Assembly: GCF_026151345.1 (NCBI RefSeq)
Contig: NZ_JAMQPR010000001.1
Location: 248,231 to 312,230 of the forward strand
Length of the DNA: 64,000 nt
Origin: Leptospira paudalimensis
Lineage (GTDB): Bacteria; Spirochaetota; Leptospiria; Leptospirales; Leptospiraceae
Direction of reading: 5' to 3'
This document shows, piece after piece, positions 9,334 to 17,577 of this stretch (position 1 is its first letter; each line of letters begins with the position of its first letter). The notes beneath the pieces are model-generated. The model saw only the letters and a program-made list of their open reading frames with translations, had not been told where the DNA came from and did not search any database. A program made the position numbers and the translations under genes.

Positions 9334-10899
9334 TCAATGTTTGAATGGGGCATACTGAACAATGGATATGCTTGGATTTTCAAATTTTGATTTTAGGGTG
9401 TACTCGTTTGCAATTTGAGTGAATGGAATTGGTTCACCAGAATATTTACTTTGGATGATGCTGATCTCTGAACCTGGTTGTCGTTTACCAACTTCTTGGA
9501 TCATTTCGCGGAACGATTTGTCTTCAAAGGCAAGTATATTTTTACCAGATAGATACAAATCGGATAGACTCATCAGAGCTCCCATATCACGGACAAAAAC
9601 AAGCTCAGTTTTATTTTGTTTTAATAACTTATAATTTAAATCATAACCCTTATAGATTGAAAAGGAAAAATTGAAACTCATAAGGAAAGTGACTATACTC
9701 CAACCATAAAGAATACCGAATCCGATTTTTTTATTTAACGTATCTAGATGAACCGTATGGAAAATCAAAATCACTAAAATTGGATATAAAAAATAGGCAA
9801 ATCGTAATCCTAAATAATACGTTGCCGATGTGGGTGAAACAAATAATAAGATAGGAAGAGAGAAGAGCAATGTATAGAGAAATTTAATTTCAGAACTTTC
9901 CTTTTGGTACTGATGGAATCGGAACTGAAACAAAGCCAATACCAAAATTGGCATTTGAAACAATAGAGGGTTAAAGTAAAATGGAGAATAAAAAAATAAA
10001 TTTCGAATGAGACCTGAAATTCTCTCTCCAAACGAAACATAATGTATGGGATCAAATGCTTTAATCCCAAGGGGATGGTGTACCAATCCTTGGTTGAGTA
10101 TCAAAATCGGAAGGATACTGGAAATGATACCAAAGATTGCAATCATCACTTGGTTCATTGGTTTTTTGATTCGATCTACTGAAAGATTGTAAATAGCCAA
10201 TGGATACACCAATAAATTCACACATGTTTCGGGTCTGAATAAAAAGAGAAGTCCAATGAAAAAACCACTCATCCAAATTTGGTGTTTGTTAGGTTTTAGC
10301 AAGAGCCTATAGATAGCAAATAGGAACAAAAATCCTGTCAGTATATGTTCTTCTAAATCAAAAACTGCGGTTCCATAGGAAGTTCCAAATCGAATTAGAA
10401 TCAATGAGAGCAAAATTTTCCAAAAATCCAACTTGAGGATTTTTCCAATTTGATACATCCAATACAGCATGAAAGCAACAAGTATATGTTGGAAAACTAC
10501 GATCCCAATTTGTCCTGCGAAAATCGTTGGGAAATACATAATATAAGAAAGTGCGAATGGGAAAAGATAATAACAGGAACCATTTTGAACTGTGATCACT
10601 CCTGAATTTTTTGTCTGAACAAAATCAGGATCAAATTCTTTCCCAGGATAGGAACAGGTAATATCTCTAAAATTTTGAGCTTTTAAATCTTGGATTTGGA
10701 TCCATTTGAATCCAGCATCACCGTAAAAATGAAAATCAAATCCGTAAAACGATTGTGGATTTACTTCCATGTTTAATTCGATCAGATTTTTTTTATGAAT
10801 TTTATGGATTTGGAAGATTCCAATTAAAAATGAAACAAAAGTGGAAAAAACAATGAGTATAAGAACAATTTTTTTTTCATTTAGGGATCGAAATATCAT
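9334..10899 (-). CDS. Multi-pass membrane protein, GT-C-like topology, function unknown
   Basis: A 521-residue protein with about ten to twelve predicted transmembrane helices and a soluble C-terminal tail of about 100 residues. The arrangement (first helix, then an extra-cytoplasmic loop with acidic residues such as FHFYGDAGF near residue 57 and DPDFVQ near 90, then many helices) resembles GT-C glycosyltransferases that use polyprenyl-phosphate sugars, such as the GT39/ArnT group. No diagnostic motif is clear, so this remains a topology-based guess. It stands alone between the membrane protein at 8636 and a lipoprotein gene, with about 200 bp of non-coding DNA upstream. Confidence 0.65.
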   Translation of the reverse strand: MIFRSLNEKKIVLILIVFSTFVSFLIGIFQIHKIHKKNLIELNMEVNPQSFYGFDFHFYGDAGFKWIQIQDLKAQNFRDITCSYPGKEFDPDFVQTKNSGVITVQNGSCYYLFPFALSYIMYFPTIFAGQIGIVVFQHILVAFMLYWMYQIGKILKLDFWKILLSLILIRFGTSYGTAVFDLEEHILTGFLFLFAIYRLLLKPNKHQIWMSGFFIGLLFLFRPETCVNLLVYPLAIYNLSVDRIKKPMNQVMIAIFGIISSILPILILNQGLVHHPLGIKAFDPIHYVSFGERISGLIRNLFFYSPFYFNPLLFQMPILVLALFQFRFHQYQKESSEIKFLYTLLFSLPILLFVSPTSATYYLGLRFAYFLYPILVILIFHTVHLDTLNKKIGFGILYGWSIVTFLMSFNFSFSIYKGYDLNYKLLKQNKTELVFVRDMGALMSLSDLYLSGKNILAFEDKSFREMIQEVGKRQPGSEISIIQSKYSGEPIPFTQIANEYTLKSKFENPSISIVQYAPFKH

Positions 10900-11020
10900 G
10901 ATTGTGGTGCGATGGTTTTGGGTCTGTGTTTGGTTCGTAGGATTAGTTGAAACTTAAATCTACTTTCCTAGGAACTGCAATTCATTTTATTTCATCTGTT
11001 CAGATTATGTGTTTTCGATT

Positions 11021-11050
11021 CGTTGGAATCCTGAATCAAAAATTCCAACG
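11021..11050. terminator. Hairpin downstream of the lipoprotein gene
   Basis: A perfect 9-bp inverted repeat, CGTTGGAAT at 11021-11029 and ATTCCAACG at 11042-11050, with a 12-nt loop. It lies about 50 bp past the stop of the minus-strand lipoprotein gene that ends at 11098. There is no clear U tract on either strand, so it may be a Rho-dependent or weak terminator or simply an RNA-stabilising 3' hairpin. Confidence 0.4.
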
Positions 11051-11097
11051 AAAGGGATATCTCTATTATTTGGAAATTTATAAAAACTTCAATCCAA

Positions 11098-11505
11098 TCA
11101 AGGAAGAGCAAGTACAGGTGCAGGTTTGATATCGCAACTTAAACCGACAGTCACAAAATTATCTATTACGAGACCAAAGGCATAGATTTGTGTTACACAT
11201 TTGTCTACTCCATCTTTTAGATAGTATTTATTATCTTCAAGTCCAGCAGCGATTGGAATCAGTGCCCCATTTAATAAGTTGGCTAATAAGGATGCAGAAG
11301 TGTAACTGAATGAAGAAGAGGAAGATGAGGAGGATGTTGACCTAAAATAGAGAGTGTCAATTTGTCTCCCTGCGCTTATCAGTTTTTCGAGTGCTTCTTT
11401 GCCGGTGATGTTTTTAGAACTGAGACCTCCAATCACAGGTTGGTTGCAACAAATCAAAAATCCAAATATTGAAATTAGAAAAAGTTTAGATGTTAGGTTA
11501 TTCAT
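11098..11505 (-). CDS. Small lipoprotein with serine-rich run
   Basis: About 135 residues. I chose the ATG at 11505 because it gives a compact lipoprotein signal (MNNLTSKLF, hydrophobic ISIFGFLI, then CC); an in-frame ATG 12 bp upstream is also possible. The mature protein has a TGKEALEKL segment, an uninterrupted run of ten serines (about residues 57-66 of the long form) that may act as a flexible linker, an alanine/leucine-rich stretch, and two well separated cysteines in the C-terminal part (DKCVTQ and LSCDIKP) that could form a disulfide. It belongs to the kind of short, genus-restricted lipoprotein common in Leptospira. Function unknown. Confidence 0.7.
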   Translation of the reverse strand: MNNLTSKLFLISIFGFLICCNQPVIGGLSSKNITGKEALEKLISAGRQIDTLYFRSTSSSSSSSSFSYTSASLLANLLNGALIPIAAGLEDNKYYLKDGVDKCVTQIYAFGLVIDNFVTVGLSCDIKPAPVLALP

Positions 11506-11517
11506 ATATGCAAACAT

Positions 11518-11987
11518 TTTGATGTATGATATTTTCTGTCAAAGGGAAATTACCGCAAAATACGGGTCAGGTGATGTAAGAATGTTTTCCCCTAATTTAA
11601 AAGTGAAATTTATGGAATTTTCACTACTAAATTCATAAAAAACCCTGGGTTTTGGTGTGTTTTCTTTTCTTCAAAAGAAAATTTATATTTTGAAGTAGGG
11701 TTTAAATTAAGAAAGAAATTTAAGTGAGGCCATGGAATCATTATCTTTGGTTTTGCAATTGCGAATGCAATTCAAGTTCATTCATGGCAGAAAACTCATG
11801 TAAAATGCTACAAAATTTCATCTCAATATAAATTTCCAACCACCTATCACCTACTCCCCCCTCCTAACAACTACTCACCAAATGTTAACCGGTTATATCG
11901 AGCCTGACGAACGTGATGTAACATGTTCTACCTTAGAGACAAATTTATTTGTTTGTCAGAATTGAACTGATCATTAACACTAGTTCT
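11518..11987. other. Intergenic region, AT-rich, with one strong hairpin
   Basis: About 470 bp between two divergent lipoprotein genes; I see no convincing reading frame. It contains a perfect 9-bp hairpin with a CTTC tetraloop (TTTTCTTTT at 11660-11668 and AAAAGAAAA at 11673-11681) followed by a T-rich stretch on the plus strand, which has the shape of an intrinsic terminator although no plus-strand gene ends before it. A TAACCGGTTA palindrome lies at about 11884-11893. The promoters for both flanking genes must be in here, but I cannot fix them. Confidence 0.6.
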
Positions 11988-12902
11988 ATGAAAATTAAAT
12001 TGAATATTCTTCTTTCTATATTTTGTTTGTTTTGCATACTTTTGACTGGAAATTGTGCAACTTACATGAAGTATGCTATGCAAGGAAATCAAGATTTGAA
12101 TGTGATTGGACCAGAAGACAGTCATATTTTTCTTGATGATGAAAAAATTGGTGAATCCTTTATCATTAAAGATGTTGGTTTTCCGAAAAAAGATGTTGTA
12201 GAAAAAAAGACAGTACGGATCGAAAAAACTGGATATGCTCCGCAAGTTATCGAATTAAAAAAGGGAACAAATAAATGGATATGGGGAAACTTTTTGTTTT
12301 TACTCGGAGCACCCATCGGATTTGGAATTGATTATCTAGCAGGTGTTTTTGAAAGTTTTACTCCACTCAATATTAAAGCAGATTTAATCCGTGATGAAAA
12401 ATACAAGGTTGATTTAAATTCACCAACTCAAAAAAAATACAAAGCTGTTTTAGATGAGTCATCAAAAATTCCGGTAGTGATTACATACTCGAATCTTAGT
12501 GCAGTTAATATTGAGAAATTGGATGAGAAAGGAAATGTAATTCCCAATGCCAACGATGAATACACAAGTATTTTTCAAAACCAATCCAATGTAAAAACAT
12601 TAAGTCCTGGTACCTACCGAATCAAGGGTGTGTACCAAACTTCAAGAAGAAGTGGAAATACGATTACAACCTATACGGCAAAAAAAGCTGGAGAAATGAT
12701 TCTTACCATCCCTGGTGGTGGAGCTGGCGCATTTTGCGGTCTCATCGATAAAGAGAAAAAAGCGACATCCTTTCGTTTCATCCATATCAATGAAACGAAT
12801 GCGAAATCTTTAGAAGGATTTTTGCCAAGGGCTCAGCTTTCCAATCGCATCGCTGGTAGTTGTGATGGAATCTTTGGACTCCAAGACTTACTCACACAGT
12901 AA
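11988..12902 (+). CDS. Lipoprotein with PEGA-like domain
   Basis: A 304-residue lipoprotein. I chose the ATG at 11988 because it opens a proper lipoprotein signal (MKIKLNILLS, hydrophobic core, then LTGNC); the longer in-frame start would put 13 unrelated residues before it. After the lipid cysteine comes a PEGA-like segment (about residues 37-85: SHIFLDDEKIG, then VRIEKTGYAPQVIELKKG), a short beta fold often found in surface proteins, then a hydrophobic patch (WIWGNFLFLLGAPIGFGIDYLAG) also seen in lipoproteins that sit close to a membrane. The C-terminal half is beta-rich with a GGGAGAFCG turn. Function unknown; likely at the outer or inner membrane surface. Confidence 0.75.
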   Translation: MKIKLNILLSIFCLFCILLTGNCATYMKYAMQGNQDLNVIGPEDSHIFLDDEKIGESFIIKDVGFPKKDVVEKKTVRIEKTGYAPQVIELKKGTNKWIWGNFLFLLGAPIGFGIDYLAGVFESFTPLNIKADLIRDEKYKVDLNSPTQKKYKAVLDESSKIPVVITYSNLSAVNIEKLDEKGNVIPNANDEYTSIFQNQSNVKTLSPGTYRIKGVYQTSRRSGNTITTYTAKKAGEMILTIPGGGAGAFCGLIDKEKKATSFRFIHINETNAKSLEGFLPRAQLSNRIAGSCDGIFGLQDLLTQ

Positions 12903-13045
12903 TACTAACTTACAATGGCATACATTCTCGCTCCTAGCGGGATGTATGTCTCGAGAAGGTGCACTGATTCAATTTTAAAAAATCGCAATTTCGATCCAAA
13001 ACATATTTTAAAATTGCTTATGATAGGATTCGTAAGGAGAGAAGT

Positions 13046-13447
13046 ATGAATCCAACCATAAAAACACCTGGGATCATCCAGATCGGTATCATTACCGAAA
13101 AATTGATCGAATCTAAGGAGTTCTTCCAAAAATGGCTTGGGTGGCAAGTTAAGTTTGAATCTGAATGGTTCCTTCTTTTGTCACATCCCGAAAAAGAAGA
13201 CAGAGAGATTGCATTTATGTTGCCTAACCAAACAGCCGTAAGGAAATCTTATTTTCAGAAAGCATATACTGGTCAAGGAGTTTGGCTCATCATCGAATCA
13301 GAAGAAATTGAGTCACTTTATGAGCAAATGGTGAAAGCTGGAGCGCCAATCGATCTTCCAATCACGAAAGAAGAATGGGGTGATTTACATTTTACAATGA
13401 TTGATCCAAATGGAATCGGTCTTGACTTCGTACAAATGAGAAGCTAA
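13046..13447 (+). CDS. VOC-superfamily (glyoxalase/bleomycin-resistance-like) protein
   Basis: A 133-residue single VOC module of the glyoxalase I / extradiol dioxygenase / bleomycin-resistance superfamily. It has the paired beta-alpha-beta-beta-beta pattern: GIIQIGIITEKLIESKEFF in the first half, and VWLIIESEEIESLYEQMVKAG, then a DPNGIGLDFVQ end typical of the second half. A strong ribosome-binding site (AAGGAGAG) lies just before the ATG. Substrate cannot be predicted. It is followed 11 bp later by an AraC-GyrI regulator, so the two are probably one transcription unit, as is common for small stress-response VOC proteins. Confidence 0.85.
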   Translation: MNPTIKTPGIIQIGIITEKLIESKEFFQKWLGWQVKFESEWFLLLSHPEKEDREIAFMLPNQTAVRKSYFQKAYTGQGVWLIIESEEIESLYEQMVKAGAPIDLPITKEEWGDLHFTMIDPNGIGLDFVQMRS

Positions 13448-13458
13448 ACTTTTGTGGA

Positions 13459-14319
13459 TTGTATTCAAAGAAAGAATCATTTCTATATCCTATCTGGGAA
13501 AAATTAGAATCTAATCTTTCCGAAGAAATTGCATTAAACGAATTAGCCTTTTTTTCTACCTATTCTCCTTGGCATTTTCATCGATTGTTTTCTCGATTTC
13601 AGTCGGAAAATGTTAAGGACTACGTTAGGCGACTACGTTTAGAAAAATCTGCCTTTGAAATCAAAACTACTTCATTTCCAATTTTAGAGATTGCTTTAGA
13701 AACTGGATATACCAGTCAAGAGGCATTTACAAAAGCATTCCGAAAGACATTGGGAATTACTCCAGCTGCCTATAGAAAGAAATTCCAAACAAAACAAAGG
13801 AACTTTGGTGGTTTAGACGCATTAAAAATTTTCGGGATTGGAAGAGAAGATATCAGTATAAAAAAGATCTCTTCGTTCCATTTGCTTTACAAACGACATA
13901 TCGGACCATACGAAGAAATGCCTGGATTTCCAAAGGATTTAACTTTTTTAAATCCTTTTGAACAATGGTTCACCCAACATAAACAATTATCCAAAGAACA
14001 AAAATGGATTGGTATTTCTCAAGACGATCCAGACATCACAGATCCAAATAAAATCAGATTTGATATTGGTATTCCTGTTTCTTCTCATACACAATGTCCT
14101 AGCGGGTTAGGCATACAAATTGTACATGGTGGTGAGAGGCTTCAAATTCGGGTTCGACTGCCTTATGAAAAACTGCCAGAAGTATATAATGCAGTGATCA
14201 ACGAATTCTTTCCAAAGTTTCACAGACGTTTGGCAAATCATGCTCCCTTCGAAGTTTATTTGAAACGGGAGCCAAATGAAACTCCCATTACAGACCTTTA
14301 TTTTGCGCTCAGAAATTGA
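13459..14319 (+). CDS. AraC-family regulator with GyrI-like ligand-binding domain
   Basis: A 286-residue transcription factor. Residues 1 to about 110 form the two helix-turn-helix AraC DNA-binding domain (FSTYSPWHFHRLFSRF in the first unit; LETGYTSQEAFTKAFRK then LGITPAAYRKKF in the second). Residues about 130-286 form a GyrI-like effector-binding domain (KRHIGPYEEM, GIPV, HGGERLQIRV, FEVYLKREPNE). This is the Rob/MarA-GyrI architecture, in which a small hydrophobic or cationic ligand modulates activation. The start is a TTG at 13459; no in-frame ATG lies near it. Likely co-transcribed with the VOC gene just upstream. Confidence 0.9.
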   Translation: MYSKKESFLYPIWEKLESNLSEEIALNELAFFSTYSPWHFHRLFSRFQSENVKDYVRRLRLEKSAFEIKTTSFPILEIALETGYTSQEAFTKAFRKTLGITPAAYRKKFQTKQRNFGGLDALKIFGIGREDISIKKISSFHLLYKRHIGPYEEMPGFPKDLTFLNPFEQWFTQHKQLSKEQKWIGISQDDPDITDPNKIRFDIGIPVSSHTQCPSGLGIQIVHGGERLQIRVRLPYEKLPEVYNAVINEFFPKFHRRLANHAPFEVYLKREPNETPITDLYFALRN

Positions 14320-14449
14320 TCCAAAACATTGAACTTGGTTCAAATATTCTCACTGGTTCGGAAATTAATTATTTGACATTGGTTCAAAAAGACACCAAAA
14401 TGTCTCAATTGTTCAGATTATGTGAAAAATGTTCCGATTCGGAGGAAAT

Positions 14450-15715
14450 ATGAACACAAAAAAAGCATTCGGTTTGGTGCTCACTTTGGTATTGGCAGGT
14501 TCTTTGTCTGCGCAAACACAAAGCCAGATGTTCCAAAAGGTTGGTGTGATTGGGGATTCCTTGAGCCAAGGGTTCTTCGGTGTGACCGTTGAGAAAAAAA
14601 CACAAGATTGGGCTTACCCAGTACTCGTATCCAAACAAGCAGGTGCCTCAGTATCTTACAATGTTCTGAAAGGACCATTCGTAAACTTAGAGGATGTCCT
14701 GAAATGGGACTGCGGTGTTTTTTGTATCGCTGAAAGTATCATTGGGGGAAATCAGTCGACCGTTTCCTTGCCAACTCATGCTGGTATCACTGGAGCGGAA
14801 TACACAACTGTTCTCAGAACTTCAGGTCAATGTGAAGACATCACTGCCACCAAACAAGAGAAAGAATGGTATTGGAAAGAATGGTATTGGTACACATACC
14901 GCTGGGTGACTGTTGCTGATTGCCAAGAACCAGATAAGTTTCACCGATTCGGTTTACGAGATGCGGGAACACAAGCACAAGTTATGGAAAAAGTAAAACC
15001 AACTTTCCTTTTTGGTTCTGCTGGTGCTAACCACGTTCTTTGTACTGCACTTCATACTTCTACCGATTGTTTGGATGAAACACGATTCAAAAGAGACATT
15101 CGTGAATTTTTCCGAAGAATGGCTGCGATGGGAAGTTTGCAAGGTGGAGTACTCTTTACAGTTCCAAACGTAACTGCAATTGCTTTCCTTGAAAGTTACA
15201 AAGATCCAAATGGTAGAGCAAACTATTCTGGACTCAAAGCATTTTTTAGAAATTCAGTTTCTGATCCGAACCAAGTATTGGATGCAAACGAAATAACAAC
15301 CATTTCAAACTTTTTGAACATGTTGAACAATGAAATCAAAGCGCAAGGTGCAACAATGCGTTTTGCAGTGGCTGACTTACGTGTGATCTTTGACGACATC
15401 AAAGAAAACGGAAGACCTATTCAGAGTGCTTCTGGATGGTCTCCTGGAAGTGCACGTGCAAATTGGCCAATTCCAAACCAACCTGGTGTGTTTGGTCTTG
15501 ACGGAGTTCACCCGAACATGTACGGTCACTCACTATTTGCGAACGAGTTAATTAAAGCAATTAACGCTCGTTACGGATTTACAATCCCACAAGTGAGTGA
15601 ATACACTGCTTGGTATTACGATACACTGAACAGAAATCCAATTGATTTGAAAAAATTCTTAACTGAGAATATTTTTGGTCAGGCAATTTCTTGGGTAGTG
15701 TCTATCTTTACATAA
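14450..15715 (+). CDS. Exported SGNH/GDSL-family hydrolase
   Basis: A 421-residue secreted esterase/lipase-like protein. I chose the ATG at 14450 because GGAGGA stands just before it and a clean signal peptide follows (MNTKKAFG, hydrophobic core, SLSAQ); an in-frame ATG at 14429 is possible but would spoil the signal. SGNH motifs are visible: block I GDSLSQG with the nucleophile at Ser37, a GANHVL block near residue 192 that fits the oxyanion Asn, and [10 protein letters not shown] near 351-360 holding the Asp351/His354 pair. About 120 residues longer than minimal members, with an inserted region at about 80-180. There is a local 15-bp tandem duplication giving [10 protein letters not shown]. 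Substrate unknown. Confidence 0.85.
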   Translation: MNTKKAFGLVLTLVLAGSLSAQTQSQMFQKVGVIGDSLSQGFFGVTVEKKTQDWAYPVLVSKQAGASVSYNVLKGPFVNLEDVLKWDCGVFCIAESIIGGNQSTVSLPTHAGITGAEYTTVLRTSGQCEDITATKQEKEWYWKEWYWYTYRWVTVADCQEPDKFHRFGLRDAGTQAQVMEKVKPTFLFGSAGANHVLCTALHTSTDCLDETRFKRDIREFFRRMAAMGSLQGGVLFTVPNVTAIAFLESYKDPNGRANYSGLKAFFRNSVSDPNQVLDANEITTISNFLNMLNNEIKAQGATMRFAVADLRVIFDDIKENGRPIQSASGWSPGSARANWPIPNQPGVFGLDGVHPNMYGHSLFANELIKAINARYGFTIPQVSEYTAWYYDTLNRNPIDLKKFLTENIFGQAISWVVSIFT

Positions 15716-16147
15716 GAGCCTAGATAGATGGGTAAACGACCAGTGGGAATAGGCGTACGCTGAAAGTCATTTGGTCGTTTGCTTATAGAATAGAAATTAT
15801 ATTATAACTATTTGGGAGTTTGAATTTAGGTTCCCACTACTACAACTCAAAACATTCCTGACACACAAGCAAAGTCATACTTTGAACCAAACCAAGACTG
15901 AATCGCGTTTGGATTCTAAAAAAATTTTGCTTATAAATGAAATAACCAATGGCTTAAATCAAAAACTTCAAAAAAAAATACTCTACGCTAGTAACGCGTT
16001 ATACCCTTGATGCAAAATCAGAAAAAACTTGGATACCAATTCAAAAGGTAGCACAGGCAGTGTTGACACAATACTCACCATAGGAAGTAGTTAAATCGTG
16101 TCAGGGATTGAATAAAGAATCGTCTTATATACGTACGGAGTATTCAA
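15716..16147. other. Intergenic region with hairpin and a possible gene remnant
   Basis: About 430 bp between the SGNH hydrolase and lipocalin genes. A 9-bp inverted repeat (AAACGACCA at 15734-15742, TGGTCGTTT at 15772-15780) with the 8-bp palindrome GCGTACGC inside its loop follows the hydrolase stop and may be its terminator. From about 15961 to 16082 an open stretch without start codon reads NFKKKYSTLVTRYTLDA and then KSEKTWIPIQKVAQAVLTQY before a stop; it looks protein-like and could be the 3' remnant of a decayed gene, but this is weak. A TTGACA box lies at about 16060. No intact gene seen. Confidence 0.45.
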
Positions 16148-16666
16148 ATGAAGAAGTTTTTTTTACTATTACCTTTTCTGTTTACTGGGTGTTTGTCAGT
16201 CCCTGAAGGTGTTGGTACCGTGGTGGGCTTTGAGCTTGAGAGGTATCTTGGGAAGTGGTACGAGGTAGCAAGGCTTGACCACTCATTTGAAAGGGGGCTT
16301 GTGGATGTCACCGCTGAATATACAAAACGAGACGATGGCGGAGTAAAAGTCATTAATCGTGGGTATGACCAACTCAAGCAGGAATGGAAAGAAATTGAGG
16401 GAAAAGCTTTCTTTCAGGATACACCTGATAGGGGATTACTCAAAGTTTCCTTCTTTGGGCCGTTTTATGGGACTTACAATATTGTTGCACTTGATAAAAT
16501 CAATTACAGTTATGCCCTTGTCTGTGGTCCTGACAGGTCTTATCTTTGGATATTGGCAAGGACTCCAGAGATTTCGAAAAAAATCACCGACGAGCTATTG
16601 GTCAAGGCTTCCTCTCTTGGTTTTGATACTTCCAAACTGATTTTTGTAGGACATTCTAGAAAGTAA
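16148..16666 (+). CDS. blc: Lipocalin-family lipoprotein (Blc-like)
   Basis: A 172-residue bacterial lipocalin of normal length. A lipoprotein signal ends at Cys15 (LLLPFLFTGC, then LSV). The family signature GxW appears as YLGKWYEVAR (Gly35, Trp37), and the second conserved region YALVCGPDRSYLWILARTP near residues 123-142 matches the Blc end motif. Such proteins are anchored at the outer membrane and bind fatty acids or lysophospholipids, usually under stationary phase or envelope stress. Upstream DNA (15.7-16.1 kb) is gene-poor and may contain a gene remnant, so lateral acquisition is possible. It is transcribed alone; the next gene is convergent. Confidence 0.88.
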   Translation: MKKFFLLLPFLFTGCLSVPEGVGTVVGFELERYLGKWYEVARLDHSFERGLVDVTAEYTKRDDGGVKVINRGYDQLKQEWKEIEGKAFFQDTPDRGLLKVSFFGPFYGTYNIVALDKINYSYALVCGPDRSYLWILARTPEISKKITDELLVKASSLGFDTSKLIFVGHSRK

Positions 16667-16726
16667 GAATGGAAAAAATCTCTTTAAGAAACTTGTGAAC
16701 CACTTCCCAATTCATTTACCGTAGGG

Positions 16727-16750
16727 TCTCGCCCTGAGCTTGTCGAAGGG
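16727..16750. repeat. 24-bp inserted segment containing a CCTGAGCTTGTCGAAGG element
   Basis: Compared with the paralogous 3' region at 18819-18872, this copy carries exactly 24 extra bases between otherwise ungapped flanks. The segment contains the imperfect palindrome CCCTGAGCTTGTCGAAGGG at 16732-16750, a short sequence I recall as scattered through many unrelated bacterial genomes. It ends in GGG, as does the flank before it (16724-16726), which would fit a short target duplication. It lies immediately after the stop codon of the minus-strand methyltransferase gene, where it could act as a 3' hairpin. Confidence 0.6.
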
Positions 16751-17482
16751 TTACTTATTTAAATCCACTCCTTCGAATACCTCTGTTTGGTGAGGGTTTT
16801 TATAGAGGTAAATTCGTTTTGTGATTCCATGCGAAGGAAAATCAAAAAGCACTTGTAGGCCATTGACCGGGACGAATGGTTCTTTTTGTAAATTGATAGG
16901 CCGAAAACCAGCAAAATCAATGTCATTATTTAAAGCGTATAAATTATAATCATTAGTGATTAGTGCAAAGTGATAGTTTGGCAATATTTCTTTCAAAAAA
17001 TAGTTTATATGTGCGATTGGCCAATGATGTAATACGTCTTTTACGATTAACAGGTCTGCGGATACATACCGTATGTCACTTAATTGTCTAATGACTAAGA
17101 ATTTGATGTTTTTTTTGGAATATTTTTTTGTGTTTTTTTCAATGAGGGCAGATACAAGATCATATCCCACATAATTTTTTCCTTCTGGGATGACCATGGT
17201 TTCCATAAGTTGCCAGTCTCCACAACCAAGGTCTACAATCGTTTTATACTTTGGGTCATTTAAGTATTCTTGCAATAATTTAAGATAGGGAACTGCATTC
17301 TCAGGTTTGGAGCCAATGCCTGAGCCATCACCCCATTTTTTTTCATCATATACTTTTTTAAAGGCAACTTGTTCTGGTGAAGTATTTTGATCACAGGATT
17401 GAAAGGAAAAGAAAAATAAAACAAGATAACAAATCAGTTGAATGAATTTAGATCGGATGGATTGTCTTTTGATCACATTCAT
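16751..17482 (-). CDS. Lipoprotein-signal SAM-dependent methyltransferase-like protein
   Basis: A 243-residue protein with an N-terminal hydrophobic signal and lipobox-like end (FFFSFQSC, then DQN), followed by a class I methyltransferase fold. Motif I is clear (IVDLGCGDWQLM near residue 85), followed by an acidic strand end (YVGYD), and LLIVKDVLHHWP in motif IV position. A methyltransferase apparently exported as a lipoprotein is unusual because SAM is cytosolic; either the N-terminus is only a membrane anchor facing the cytosol or the real start lies downstream. The last 13 residues (HQTEVFEGVDLNK) match the end of the gene at 18831 (HQTEAFEEVDLTD), with 34 of 42 bases identical. Confidence 0.8.
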   Translation of the reverse strand: MNVIKRQSIRSKFIQLICYLVLFFFSFQSCDQNTSPEQVAFKKVYDEKKWGDGSGIGSKPENAVPYLKLLQEYLNDPKYKTIVDLGCGDWQLMETMVIPEGKNYVGYDLVSALIEKNTKKYSKKNIKFLVIRQLSDIRYVSADLLIVKDVLHHWPIAHINYFLKEILPNYHFALITNDYNLYALNNDIDFAGFRPINLQKEPFVPVNGLQVLFDFPSHGITKRIYLYKNPHQTEVFEGVDLNK

Positions 17483-17577
17483 AAGATTTGGCCCCTGATT
17501 TTTATTTTACCATTTAGAAACATGGCAAGTGTTTTTCCAAGAATTACCTTCTTATCTAAAACGCAAAGCTGCATATC

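Noticed and set aside
10999..14424. 14-base match GTTCAGATTATGTG at about 10999 and 14411
   Set aside because: Several 14-base matches are expected by chance in 64 kb, and the flanks do not align.
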